Source: Bordetella parapertussis (GTDB taxonomy: Bacteria; Pseudomonadota; Gammaproteobacteria; Burkholderiales; Burkholderiaceae_B). From it: a DNA stretch of 9,060 nucleotides. Under the pieces are notes generated by a model that was not told the origin of the DNA, ran no database searches, and saw only the letters and a program-made list of their open reading frames with translations. Numbering within the stretch: position 1 is the first letter of the stretch; each line of letters opens with the position of its first letter. Shown one piece after another: positions 1 through 4,932 of the stretch. The translations under genes and the position numbers were made by a program. The stretch covers positions 1 through 9,060 of the forward strand of contig CAMCWG010000104.1 of the NCBI GenBank assembly GCA_945882005.1. The letters are read 5' to 3'.

Positions 1-44
1 ACATAGAAAACCTCTTGGTCAACCTGTAAAAATTAGGGAAAGGC
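1..44 (+). other. Window edge, possible tail of an upstream gene plus RBS
   Basis: This short stretch precedes the first complete gene. In frame 3 a reading frame entering from the left ends at TAA 27-29 with residues IENLLVNL. In frame 2 another open frame runs past the next start and ends at TAA 74-76. Either could be the end of a partner gene, but too little is present to decide. A purine-rich stretch (AGGGAAAGG, 35-43) directly before the ATG at 45 can serve as its ribosome binding site. Confidence 0.25.
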
Positions 45-401
45 ATGTACCACTACACGGATGGGAACCTGAGTAATTTCTGGTTGGCAAACGGCTATGA
101 ATGCTCGGAGACTCCGTACGGAATGGCTATCACCATCCGCGACTTGCCAGGGCTTTCAAGAGCTATCTGCGATGTCTTAACTCGTAAGAACAGCAAATTA
201 ACGGATGCAGAGTCTCGTTATTTGCGTCAAGCGATGCTCCTGTCGCAACCAAGACTTGAGGCAATTGCGGCACAGGCAGACGGCAATGAGCAAGTAAAAA
301 ATATTGTTCATGCAATGAATGATGTCGAGAGGACGATTCACTTCGTTATGACAGAGACGAAACGCGGCTGGGAAGCAAGCGCTTTTTATAAACTTGATTA
401 A
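45..401 (+). CDS. MqsA-like antitoxin/XRE-type regulator with incomplete HTH
   Basis: The 118-residue protein opens with the MYHYTDGxLxNxWLxNGY pattern, followed by TPYGxAxxIxDxxGLxRAI and LTxAExRxLRxxxxLSQ. From memory this is the start of a widespread family of MqsA-like/XRE regulators, often annotated as type II antitoxins. In that family the LSQ segment begins a helix-turn-helix that continues for roughly 25-35 more residues, including the recognition helix and a WE.G..P motif, before a GN.(K/Q)(V/L)...I...ND motif. Here LSQPRLEAI (about residues 67-75) runs almost directly into the DGNEQVKNIVHAMND motif (79-93). The recognition helix therefore seems to be missing by an in-frame deletion, and DNA binding is doubtful. 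The start at 45 gives the conserved family N-terminus. No toxin partner is visible, although one could lie left of the window. The XRE/ImmA gene follows 39 bp downstream. Confidence 0.75.
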   Translation: MYHYTDGNLSNFWLANGYECSETPYGMAITIRDLPGLSRAICDVLTRKNSKLTDAESRYLRQAMLLSQPRLEAIAAQADGNEQVKNIVHAMNDVERTIHFVMTETKRGWEASAFYKLD

Positions 402-409
402 ACTTGATT
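390..409 (+). repeat. Perfect 10-bp tandem duplication over the stop codon
   Basis: The 10-mer AAACTTGATT occurs twice head to tail (390-399 and 400-409) and is followed by a run of eight T (408-415). The first copy holds the last codons and part of the stop TAA (399-401) of the upstream gene. No GC-rich stem precedes the T run, so this is not a convincing terminator. It looks like a small replication-slippage duplication. Confidence 0.6.
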
Positions 410-440
410 TTTTTTATCGTCCAAGCGACAATGCGGGCCT

Positions 441-1565
441 ATGCAAAAAACCATTGATCGCGATCTAGTAAAAAAAGCGCTGCAAAACTGCGGGTGGACA
501 CAGAAAGAGTTGGCGCGCGAAATTGGCGTGACCTCTCAAGCCGTGACGAATTGGCTACAAGGTACTGATTTCCCTAGGCCAGACAAGCTGTTAAAGCTCG
601 CCACCACACTCAAACTTGGCTTTTCTGATCTTGTGCTGGGGTCGGACAATGATCGGCCTGTGATCGCGTTTCGCAAGAAGGGTGGCGCCAGGACGACTGA
701 CACGCATATCTTAAAAGCACTGACTATGGGCGCACTGCTAAAGCCCTTGATTCCGTACCTGCCGGAATTGCACGCACTGCGTGTACAAATTCCGATGCCA
801 ACGACCCAATACGATAAGTTACAAGCGATGGCACTCGAGGTCCGGGTACGTCTCGGGATCGATGGTTCAGCAGTCTTGTCGTACGAGCATCTTATCGATC
901 AGTTTCAGACTAACGGCGCGGTGATCGTTCCTGTTCTATGGGGTGAGAAACAAAATCACAAGAATGCGTTGCATATCTTTTTGCCCAAAGAGCAAGCAAC
1001 CTTTGTGTTCTTGAACCTTGATACACGACTTGAGGACTTCAAGTTTTGGATGGCACATGAGTTAGCGCATGTGTACACACCTGAAATTGCGGGCTCAGAG
1101 GCGGGCGAGGATTTCGCCGATGCGTTAGCGGGTGCGCTTCTCTTCCCTAGGGCGATTGCTGAGGAAGTCTACCCTCAGGTGAGTCGGCAAAGATCCACAA
1201 ATGGCGAGATTCGCGAACTACAACTGCTTGCTAAGGCGCATAGCATTTCCCTGTATAGCGTGTTCTGTGAGGTTAATCGCTACGCAAAGGCCCTCAACTT
1301 GCCGATGCTACGTTGCAAGGAAAAAGATATTCACGCGATTCGTAGCAGCCAGCGGGGCAAATTAGTCAGCGAAAGTCTGTTCAAGTCTAGTCCGCCCGAA
1401 CCAGCTGCCTATATCGAAGCAGCGCAGCAGATTTTTCACAGCGCGTTCTTCGTTGCAGTCCAGAAAATGATTGCCGCACAAGGTACCGGTGCCGCATACC
1501 TCCAGCAAATCATGGATATCCCGTTGTCAGATGCTACGGCGTTGCATAAAGAGCTTTGTCTTTAA
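441..1565 (+). CDS. XRE-family regulator fused to ImmA/IrrE zinc metallopeptidase
   Basis: This 374-residue protein has an N-terminal XRE helix-turn-helix (about residues 7-66; WTQKELAREIGVTSQAVTNW) and a C-terminal ImmA/IrrE-type (COG2856) metallopeptidase domain. The zinc site is visible as HELAH (206-210), and E223 in the ExxA...LLFP segment is the likely third ligand. In this family, such proteins cleave or control repressors in response to stress, or act as the antitoxin-like regulator beside a toxin. It overlaps the next gene, a PIN-domain protein, by one base (TAATG at 1563-1567), so the two are almost certainly translationally coupled. That arrangement matches the predicted Xre-peptidase/PIN toxin-antitoxin type. 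No strong ribosome binding site precedes ATG 441; the start was chosen because the HTH begins right after it. Length is typical for the XRE-ImmA fusion. Function as an antitoxin is inferred from context. Confidence 0.88.
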   Translation: MQKTIDRDLVKKALQNCGWTQKELAREIGVTSQAVTNWLQGTDFPRPDKLLKLATTLKLGFSDLVLGSDNDRPVIAFRKKGGARTTDTHILKALTMGALLKPLIPYLPELHALRVQIPMPTTQYDKLQAMALEVRVRLGIDGSAVLSYEHLIDQFQTNGAVIVPVLWGEKQNHKNALHIFLPKEQATFVFLNLDTRLEDFKFWMAHELAHVYTPEIAGSEAGEDFADALAGALLFPRAIAEEVYPQVSRQRSTNGEIRELQLLAKAHSISLYSVFCEVNRYAKALNLPMLRCKEKDIHAIRSSQRGKLVSESLFKSSPPEPAAYIEAAQQIFHSAFFVAVQKMIAAQGTGAAYLQQIMDIPLSDATALHKELCL

Positions 1566-2155
1566 TGCTTGTTTTGTTGGACACGAATGCTTACTTACGA
1601 CTTGCGAAGCGTGTTAGACCAGCGGTAGGTATCGTCTTTGGCGAAAAACGTTATGTTTTAACGATTCACAAATCTGTCGAAGACGAAGTGCATCGCAGCG
1701 CAAGATTAAAGTCTCGTTATCCTTGGTTTGATGGACACGAGTTCGCTAAGGAGCGTCTCGCTAAGCAAATTCGCCTTTCCTCTGACGAAAAAGCTGCCGT
1801 ACAAGCAGCACAGAGTGTTTTGCATGGCTGGGTTTTATCGGATCCGGGGAAATATACGCGAGCGGGGCGCACGCCTCCTGGGCACACGGATTGCTTGCTC
1901 TTGGCGTTAGTTCAAGTGAAACCTGGCATCGTTGTTACCGATGACCTCGGGATGCACGCACTCGCAACCGAGTTTGGAATAAGCATATGGCATGGGTTTG
2001 AGCTTTTGAATAAGCTGCGAGCCTCTAAGGTAGTCGATGGTCCGCTTATCCGCGAGATATTCGACGCGCTGGAGGTAAACGATGACCTTCCGAAGACATG
2101 GCGCGACGCTAAGCATACTGTTTTCAGAAAAGTCTTCGGCTCCAAAGCGGATTGA
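1565..2155 (+). CDS. PIN-domain protein, probable toxin ribonuclease
   Basis: The 196-residue product has the PIN fold signature: MLVLLDTNAYLRL at the N-terminus (D6), acidic residues E39-E41, GHTDCLLLAL with D109, and VVTDDLGMHALA with D126/D127. These acids form the Mg2+/Mn2+ site of PIN ribonucleases such as VapC and the PIN-like toxins. A C-terminal extension of about 50 residues after the PIN core is basic at its end. The ATG at 1565 shares its A with the stop codon of the XRE/ImmA gene, so expression should depend on that gene. A TTG nine bases upstream is also in frame but is less likely. The pair is best read as a toxin (PIN) with its regulator (XRE/ImmA). Toxicity and RNA substrate are not shown by the sequence; a DNA-repair or phage-defence role is an alternative. 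Confidence 0.82.
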   Translation: MLVLLDTNAYLRLAKRVRPAVGIVFGEKRYVLTIHKSVEDEVHRSARLKSRYPWFDGHEFAKERLAKQIRLSSDEKAAVQAAQSVLHGWVLSDPGKYTRAGRTPPGHTDCLLLALVQVKPGIVVTDDLGMHALATEFGISIWHGFELLNKLRASKVVDGPLIREIFDALEVNDDLPKTWRDAKHTVFRKVFGSKAD

Positions 2156-2162
2156 AAAATTT

Positions 2163-2176
2163 AAAGGGGCCCCTTT
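2163..2176. repeat. Perfect 14-bp palindrome
   Basis: AAAGGGGCCCCTTT is fully self-complementary and starts 8 bp after the PIN gene stop. In RNA it could form only a 5-bp stem with a GGCC loop, and no T run follows, so it is not a standard terminator. It may be an operator or part of the structured leader of the next gene. Confidence 0.6.
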
Positions 2177-2200
2177 GGTGTCTCGTCCAGTGAGACACCA
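2176..2200 (+). promoter_or_regulatory. Stem-loop in the leader of the repeat-protein gene
   Basis: TGGTGTCTC (2176-2184) and GAGACACCA (2192-2200) are perfect 9-bp arms around the 7-base loop GTCCAGT. Two more G-U pairs can extend the stem in RNA. It abuts the upstream palindrome and lies 34 bp before the start at 2235. It could be a leader structure, an operator, or a T-poor terminator for the PIN operon; the sequence does not decide. Confidence 0.55.
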
Positions 2201-2212
2201 GGTGGCGCATCA

Positions 2213-2228
2213 TCTCCTAAACAGGAGA
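2213..2228 (+). promoter_or_regulatory. Hairpin that sequesters the Shine-Dalgarno site
   Basis: TCTCCT (2213-2218) pairs perfectly with AGGAGA (2223-2228) across the loop AAAC. The right arm contains the whole AGGAG ribosome binding site, 7 bases from ATG 2235. In mRNA this would hide the site and limit translation of the secreted repeat protein unless the short stem melts (heat, ribosome arrival, a helper RNA or protein). Confidence 0.5.
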
Positions 2229-2234
2229 ATGACT

Positions 2235-2642
2235 ATGAAAAAGCTTGCTGTCGTTGTGTTGGCTGTATGGAGCCTTGCCCTCTGTGATCGGCTCGTGATG
2301 GCCCAGACCCAGGTGATACCCAATGGCGTAGGTGGCTACAACGTCTATGGTCCGCAGGGCACAACGCAAGTGATCCCAAATGGCGTAGGGGGCTACAACA
2401 CCTACGGTCCCAATGGCACGACCCAGATCCATTCAAACGGTGTCGGTGGCTATAACGTCTACGGCCCAGAAGGCACAACGCAGGTCATGTCTAATGGTGT
2501 AGGGGGCTACAACAGCTATGGTCCTAATGGCACGACGCAGATTCAATCAAATGGCGTCGGCGGCTATAACGTGTACGGCCCAAATGGTTCGACTCAAGTC
2601 ATACCGAATGGGGTTGGTGGGTATAACGTTTATGGGCGGTAG
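2235..2642 (+). CDS. Secreted protein built of six 19-residue Gly/Tyr/Asn repeats
   Basis: The product is 135 residues. Residues 1-23 form a Sec signal peptide: KK, a hydrophobic core, and VMA before Q24 as the cleavage site. C17 lies in LALC, a poor lipobox, so a lipoprotein is less likely. The mature part is almost only repeats of the form TQ(V/I)xxNGVGGYNxYGPxG(T/S), five complete and a sixth ending in NVYGR. The start at 2235 is preferred because AGGAG (2223-2227) lies 7 bases before it; ATG 2229 is in frame but too close to that site. The codons of the repeats differ at many third positions while the residues stay fixed, which suggests selection on the protein. No enzyme domain is present. 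A surface, matrix or extracellular structural role is an inference only; I do not recognise a named family. Confidence 0.85.
   Translation: MKKLAVVVLAVWSLALCDRLVMAQTQVIPNGVGGYNVYGPQGTTQVIPNGVGGYNTYGPNGTTQIHSNGVGGYNVYGPEGTTQVMSNGVGGYNSYGPNGTTQIQSNGVGGYNVYGPNGSTQVIPNGVGGYNVYGR
2307..2639 (+). repeat. 57-bp tandem repeat array, 5 full units and 1 partial
   Basis: Units lie at 2307-2363, 2364-2420, 2421-2477, 2478-2534, 2535-2591 and 2592-2639 (partial). Each encodes 19 residues with invariant TQ, NGVGGYN and YG. Position 13 of the unit alternates V, T, V, S, V, V, and the TQV/TQI choice also varies, hinting at an older 38-residue (114-bp) duplication. Confidence 0.9.
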
Positions 2643-2679
2643 GTTTCTGTACCGCGAGTCGATTGGGTGAGTGCTTTTT

Positions 2680-2719
2680 TTGACTACTTAAGCGCGTTCA
2701 ATGTACACATATATGTTAC
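2680..2719 (+). promoter_or_regulatory. Putative promoter/operator of the first HigBA-like pair
   Basis: TTGACT (2680-2685) is a good -35 candidate, but the -10 element is unclear (TACACA at 2704-2709 or TATGTT at 2712-2717). A perfect 10-bp palindrome, ACATATATGT (2707-2716), sits at the -10 region. Its flanks GTA (2703-2705) and TAC (2717-2719) extend the symmetry with one unpaired base. This is a plausible operator for the HTH antitoxin of the pair. Confidence 0.4.
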
Positions 2720-2728
2720 CATTGTCGC

Positions 2729-3091
2729 ATGACGTTTAAAGTTGTTGAGTTGCTCCTTGAAGGAGGTATGAGTCCTTATGGACGTTGGTTCGCCGAGTTG
2801 GATCCAGTTGTGGCAGCCAAGATCGCAACAGCGAAGTATCGAATGCAGCAAGGTAATCTTTCTAATGTGGAGTGGTTCAGAGGCATAGGTGAATACAAAA
2901 TAAATTACGGCGCAGGTTGGCGTATTTATTTTGGAATTGATGGGCTAGAAATTATTGTGCTGCTTGGTGGAGGTTCCAAAGCAAGGCAACAACGGGATAT
3001 AGATCACGCCGTTGAGTTATGGGATGGATATAAAAAGAAAAAAGCATTGATAAAAAATAGCAAAAAAAAGGTATCTTTCGCGAAGAAATAG
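2729..3091 (+). CDS. RelE/HigB-like toxin (addiction module killer protein type)
   Basis: The 120-residue protein has the pattern of the RelE/ParE-superfamily killer proteins (TIGR02683-like): FAELDPVVAAKI near residue 22, GNLSNVEWFRGIGEYKINYGAGWRIYF (42-68) and a LLGGGSKxxQxxDIxxAxxLW stretch (79-98). Family members inhibit translation by cutting mRNA at the ribosome. The core ends near residue 101. It is followed by a very lysine-rich tail (10 Lys in residues 102-120) that is longer than I expect for the family. No Shine-Dalgarno sequence precedes ATG 2729. The antitoxin starts 11 bp downstream, the toxin-first order typical of HigBA. The A8 run at 3062-3069 within the tail forms AAA AAA AAG codons, a possible -1 slippage site. 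Confidence 0.85.
   Translation: MTFKVVELLLEGGMSPYGRWFAELDPVVAAKIATAKYRMQQGNLSNVEWFRGIGEYKINYGAGWRIYFGIDGLEIIVLLGGGSKARQQRDIDHAVELWDGYKKKKALIKNSKKKVSFAKK
3064..3070 (+). promoter_or_regulatory. Candidate -1 frameshift site (A AAA AAG)
   Basis: The toxin codons AAA AAA AAG (3062-3070) contain the dnaX-type slippery heptamer A AAA AAG. In the -1 frame a TAG at 3058-3060 lies just upstream. From 3061 onward that frame is open through GGT ATC TTT CGC and directly into ATG 3103 of the antitoxin, bypassing the toxin stop at 3089-3091. A weak hairpin (TCTT 3074-3077 with AAGA 3083-3086) follows. No clear upstream Shine-Dalgarno-like stimulator was seen. Confidence 0.35.
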
Positions 3092-3102
3092 AGGACGCAA
3101 GA

Positions 3103-3432
3103 ATGGCACTTACAAAGAACTTCAAAGAAACAGTCTTGGCACGCGTTGAGAGCGATCCAGCATTCGCTCGCGCTATGTTTGACGAGGCTATTTCGTTATT
3201 TTTGAATGGCGAGTCCGAGACGGCAAAGCTAATCTTGCGAGATCTAGTTAATGCGACTGTAGGGTTCGAGACGCTAGCGATGCAGGTTGAGAAACCAACA
3301 AAGAGTGTGCATCGGATGCTATCGGTTCAGGGCAATCCGACGATGAGTAATTTGGCAGCTATTTTTGGTGCACTGAAATCAGCGCTGAGAGTTGAGATAG
3401 AAGCGCATTCAGTAAGTGTTGCCTGTAGCTGA
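3103..3432 (+). CDS. HigA-like HTH antitoxin
   Basis: This 109-residue protein belongs to the HTH antitoxins paired with RelE/HigB-like killer proteins. Signs are the start LTKNFKETVLARVESDPAFARAMFDEAI (residues 3-30), GExETAKLILRDLVNATVGFETLA (36-59), and the DNA-binding segment PTKSVHRMLSxxGNPTMSNLAAIF (65-88). It should bind and neutralise the upstream toxin and repress the shared promoter. A good Shine-Dalgarno site (GAGGA, 3091-3095) lies 7 bases before ATG 3103 and overlaps the toxin stop, so ribosomes can load on the antitoxin independently of the toxin. The C-terminal residues EAHSVSVACS are not conserved as far as I can recall. The gene ends 138 bp before the next + strand gene. Confidence 0.87.
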   Translation: MALTKNFKETVLARVESDPAFARAMFDEAISLFLNGESETAKLILRDLVNATVGFETLAMQVEKPTKSVHRMLSVQGNPTMSNLAAIFGALKSALRVEIEAHSVSVACS

Positions 3433-3465
3433 ACAAATGGGAACCTATGTCAAAATAGTGCTTAG

Positions 3466-3520
3466 CAAAATTGTTTCGCAAAAGGAATTTTGAAGTGAAG
3501 TAGAACGGGGGATTTATATC
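3466..3520 (+). promoter_or_regulatory. Intergenic stretch with inverted repeat and weak promoter
   Basis: CAAAATT (3466-3472) and AATTTTG (3486-3492) are perfect 7-bp arms with a 13-base loop. TTGAAG (3490-3495) followed by TTTATA (3513-3518) at 17-bp spacing is a weak promoter match. The direct repeat TTGCCAA occurs at 3525-3531 and 3542-3548, two turns of helix downstream at most. This is the only plausible promoter for the 3571-4525 pair, but the match is modest. Confidence 0.3.
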
Positions 3521-3570
3521 CAACTTGCCAACCCGGGCGTATTGCCAAACTGGCTAAACAGGAGATTGCA

Positions 3571-3903
3571 ATGACTGTGCAAGTGAAGTTTTTGTCGGCT
3601 TTTTTTCGTAAAACCGATATCGCAGCCCACTATCCAGGTGGCTGTAGCGCCTTCGAAAGTGAGCAGTTCTTGGGCGTTGGCGATGCAGACCTCTATTGCC
3701 TTGTGGCAATGAGTGGCGGCGATCTTGAAAGCGCGCTTGACGCGTTGCGCACCGAGTCTTTTGAGCCCGATGACTGGGTGGCCTTAGCCGATATGTGGCA
3801 AGGTCCTCTCAAACACAATCCGCATATTGTCTTCACCGTGAAGGGGGATTCAATGCCACCGTCTTGGGTTGCCGAGTTGCGCGAGGAGAGCCGTCATGTC
3901 TAA
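3571..3903 (+). CDS. Uncharacterised acidic 110-residue protein
   Basis: I do not recognise this protein. It begins MTVQVKFLSAFFRKTDIAAHYPGG, is acidic overall, and has no signal peptide, membrane segment or known catalytic motif. A GDADLYCLVAMSGGDLESALDAL stretch (about residues 37-59) suggests a strand followed by a helix. The ribosome binding site AGGAG (3560-3564) lies 6 bases before ATG 3571, so the start is well supported. Its last codons overlap the start of the next gene by 8 bases (3896-3903), which indicates one operon and coupled translation. The two proteins probably work together. A small partner, such as an inhibitor, chaperone or immunity protein for the larger downstream protein, is one possible role, but nothing in the sequence proves it. 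Confidence 0.75.
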   Translation: MTVQVKFLSAFFRKTDIAAHYPGGCSAFESEQFLGVGDADLYCLVAMSGGDLESALDALRTESFEPDDWVALADMWQGPLKHNPHIVFTVKGDSMPPSWVAELREESRHV

Positions 3904-4525
3904 GGCGCAAACACCCAAGGCGTTACCGGTCAGCTCGTTGCAGTATCGTCCGCGCGATTACTTCGCACGGTATGACTTGCAGGCTGAGCTCTTAACGCAC
4001 GTCAAAGGCCGAGCCCGGCGCGAGATGATAAAAGGTGCGCTCGAGAACGGCGCAATCGACGAGCTGCCGGACTTCATCAAAGAGCCCGAACTCGAATCGT
4101 TTGATCGCACGATGCTTGGTCGTATGCATCCAATGTTTTTAGGCGGTGAATTCTTGGCGCGTTTAAAGCCCAAAGAGGTAGAAATCGCGCGCATTAGTAT
4201 CCGCTCGACAACGTTTGATGTGACCGTGGTCTACGCGCGCCTCGTTGGCAAACGCATTCACTACCGTGTGGTGGATGAGTACGAGGGCGAGACCTTAGAG
4301 GAGCCGTCCATGCGCACCTCTGTCAGGCCGCTCACGATGGGGCAGTTGATTGACTTCTTCTTGCACGCCTGGGATCTGATGGGGTGCCTGGAGATGAACT
4401 ACCCCGACGACGTAGAAGAAATGCAGCGTTTCTTTGAGGCGGAGTCTGAGTTCTATCCGTGCTTAGACGAGACCATGCGCGACATGGTGCAGGAAAGGTT
4501 TGCGCCAGCAACTGACGGGGAATAA
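3896..4525 (+). CDS. Conserved hypothetical protein of 209 residues
   Basis: The start at 3896 (MSKAQTPK) is chosen because GAGGAG (3883-3888) lies 7 bases upstream; an in-frame ATG at 3869 lacks such a site. Recognisable blocks are YRPRDYFARYDLQAELL (about residues 17-33), a helical KGRARREMIKGAL, MHPMFLGGEFL (77-87), EVEIARISIRSTTFDVTVVYAR (94-115), IHYRVVDEYEGETLEEPS (121-138), then LTMGQLIDFFLHAW and an acidic FFEAESEFYPCLDE segment. From memory, proteins with HPMF.GG.YL, EVEIARI.I.STT.DV and YRVVDEY occur in many proteobacteria, but their function is unknown to me. There is no signal peptide or membrane helix, so the protein is likely cytoplasmic. It overlaps the upstream small gene by 8 bases and ends at a strong bidirectional terminator. 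Confidence 0.82.
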   Translation: MSKAQTPKALPVSSLQYRPRDYFARYDLQAELLTHVKGRARREMIKGALENGAIDELPDFIKEPELESFDRTMLGRMHPMFLGGEFLARLKPKEVEIARISIRSTTFDVTVVYARLVGKRIHYRVVDEYEGETLEEPSMRTSVRPLTMGQLIDFFLHAWDLMGCLEMNYPDDVEEMQRFFEAESEFYPCLDETMRDMVQERFAPATDGE

Positions 4526-4544
4526 GCAGAAGATTTACAATTTG

Positions 4545-4580
4545 CTCAATGTACTGAGTAAAAATACTCAGTACGTTGAG
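4545..4580. terminator. Strong bidirectional terminator between convergent genes
   Basis: GTACTGAGTA (4551-4560) and TACTCAGTAC (4565-4574) form a perfect 10-bp stem with loop AAAA. CTCAAT (4545-4550) and GTTGAG (4575-4580) extend it to 16 pairs with one G-U. A T-rich stretch (TATTTTGTTATT) follows on the + strand. On the - strand the downstream side is A/T-rich but has a weaker U run. It separates the gene ending at 4525 (+) from the antitoxin ending at 4597 (-). Confidence 0.8.
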
Positions 4581-4596
4581 TATTTTGTTATTCAAC

Positions 4597-4932
4597 TTAT
4601 GCTGCGCGAAGCATTAAGTGCCCAATGGGTCGTTTGGTTGGTCGGACTTTGATTTCAATGTCATAGCCCAGCCGAGTTAGACAGTCCATGAGTTTGCGTT
4701 CTGATAGGTTTGTGAAATCACCGCGCATCATGTCCGAAACCTTCGGCTGTGTAATCCCCATCCGTTTCGCAGCCATCTGCTGAGTCAGATTTAGAGCCTG
4801 TATTGCTTTTCTGATTTCAATAACCAGACCAGTTTTGATTTTTAACTTTTCAGCATCTGGCAGCTCGAGATCGGCAAACACATTGCCAGAACTGAGTTGT
4901 ACTTCGGTGCCGCGGATTAATTTTGTTTTCAT
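4597..4932 (-). CDS. HigA-like XRE-family antitoxin
   Basis: The 111-residue product has a short N-terminal region (residues 1-30, with GNVFADLELPDAEKLKIKT) and then an HTH of the HTH_37/XRE type: LVIEIRKAIQALNLTQQMAAKRMGITQPKVSDMMRG (36-71) followed by FTNLSERKLMDCLTRLGYDIEIKV. This is the usual partner of COG4679/Gp49-like HigB toxins; it neutralises the toxin and represses the operon. Its ATG overlaps the toxin stop as ATGA (4929-4932). An AAAGGA ribosome binding site inside the end of the toxin gene (4942-4947 on the complement, 9 bases from the start) gives it its own translation signal. Length and domain order are normal for the family. Confidence 0.9.
   Translation of the reverse strand: MKTKLIRGTEVQLSSGNVFADLELPDAEKLKIKTGLVIEIRKAIQALNLTQQMAAKRMGITQPKVSDMMRGDFTNLSERKLMDCLTRLGYDIEIKVRPTKRPIGHLMLRAA

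Noticed and set aside
2188..2199. The 12-mer CAGTGAGACACC, repeated at 8203-8214, both copies upstream of a + strand gene
   Set aside because: A 12-mer match is expected about this often by chance in a 9-kb window, and the surrounding symmetry differs at the two places.
2082..2234. Upstream extension of the repeat-protein frame to 2082
   Set aside because: It overlaps the PIN gene, would bury the clear signal peptide inside the protein, and ignores the ribosome binding site before 2235.
2307..2639. Regular 57-bp repeats as a CRISPR array
   Set aside because: The repeats are directly adjacent, differ in sequence, and encode a continuous signal-peptide protein; there are no spacers.
3554..3565. 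The 12-mer CTAAACAGGAGA before the gene at 3571, also present at 2217-2228
   Set aside because: The shared part is mostly a Shine-Dalgarno sequence; only the copy at 2217 has the complementary TCTCCT arm, so common control is not supported.
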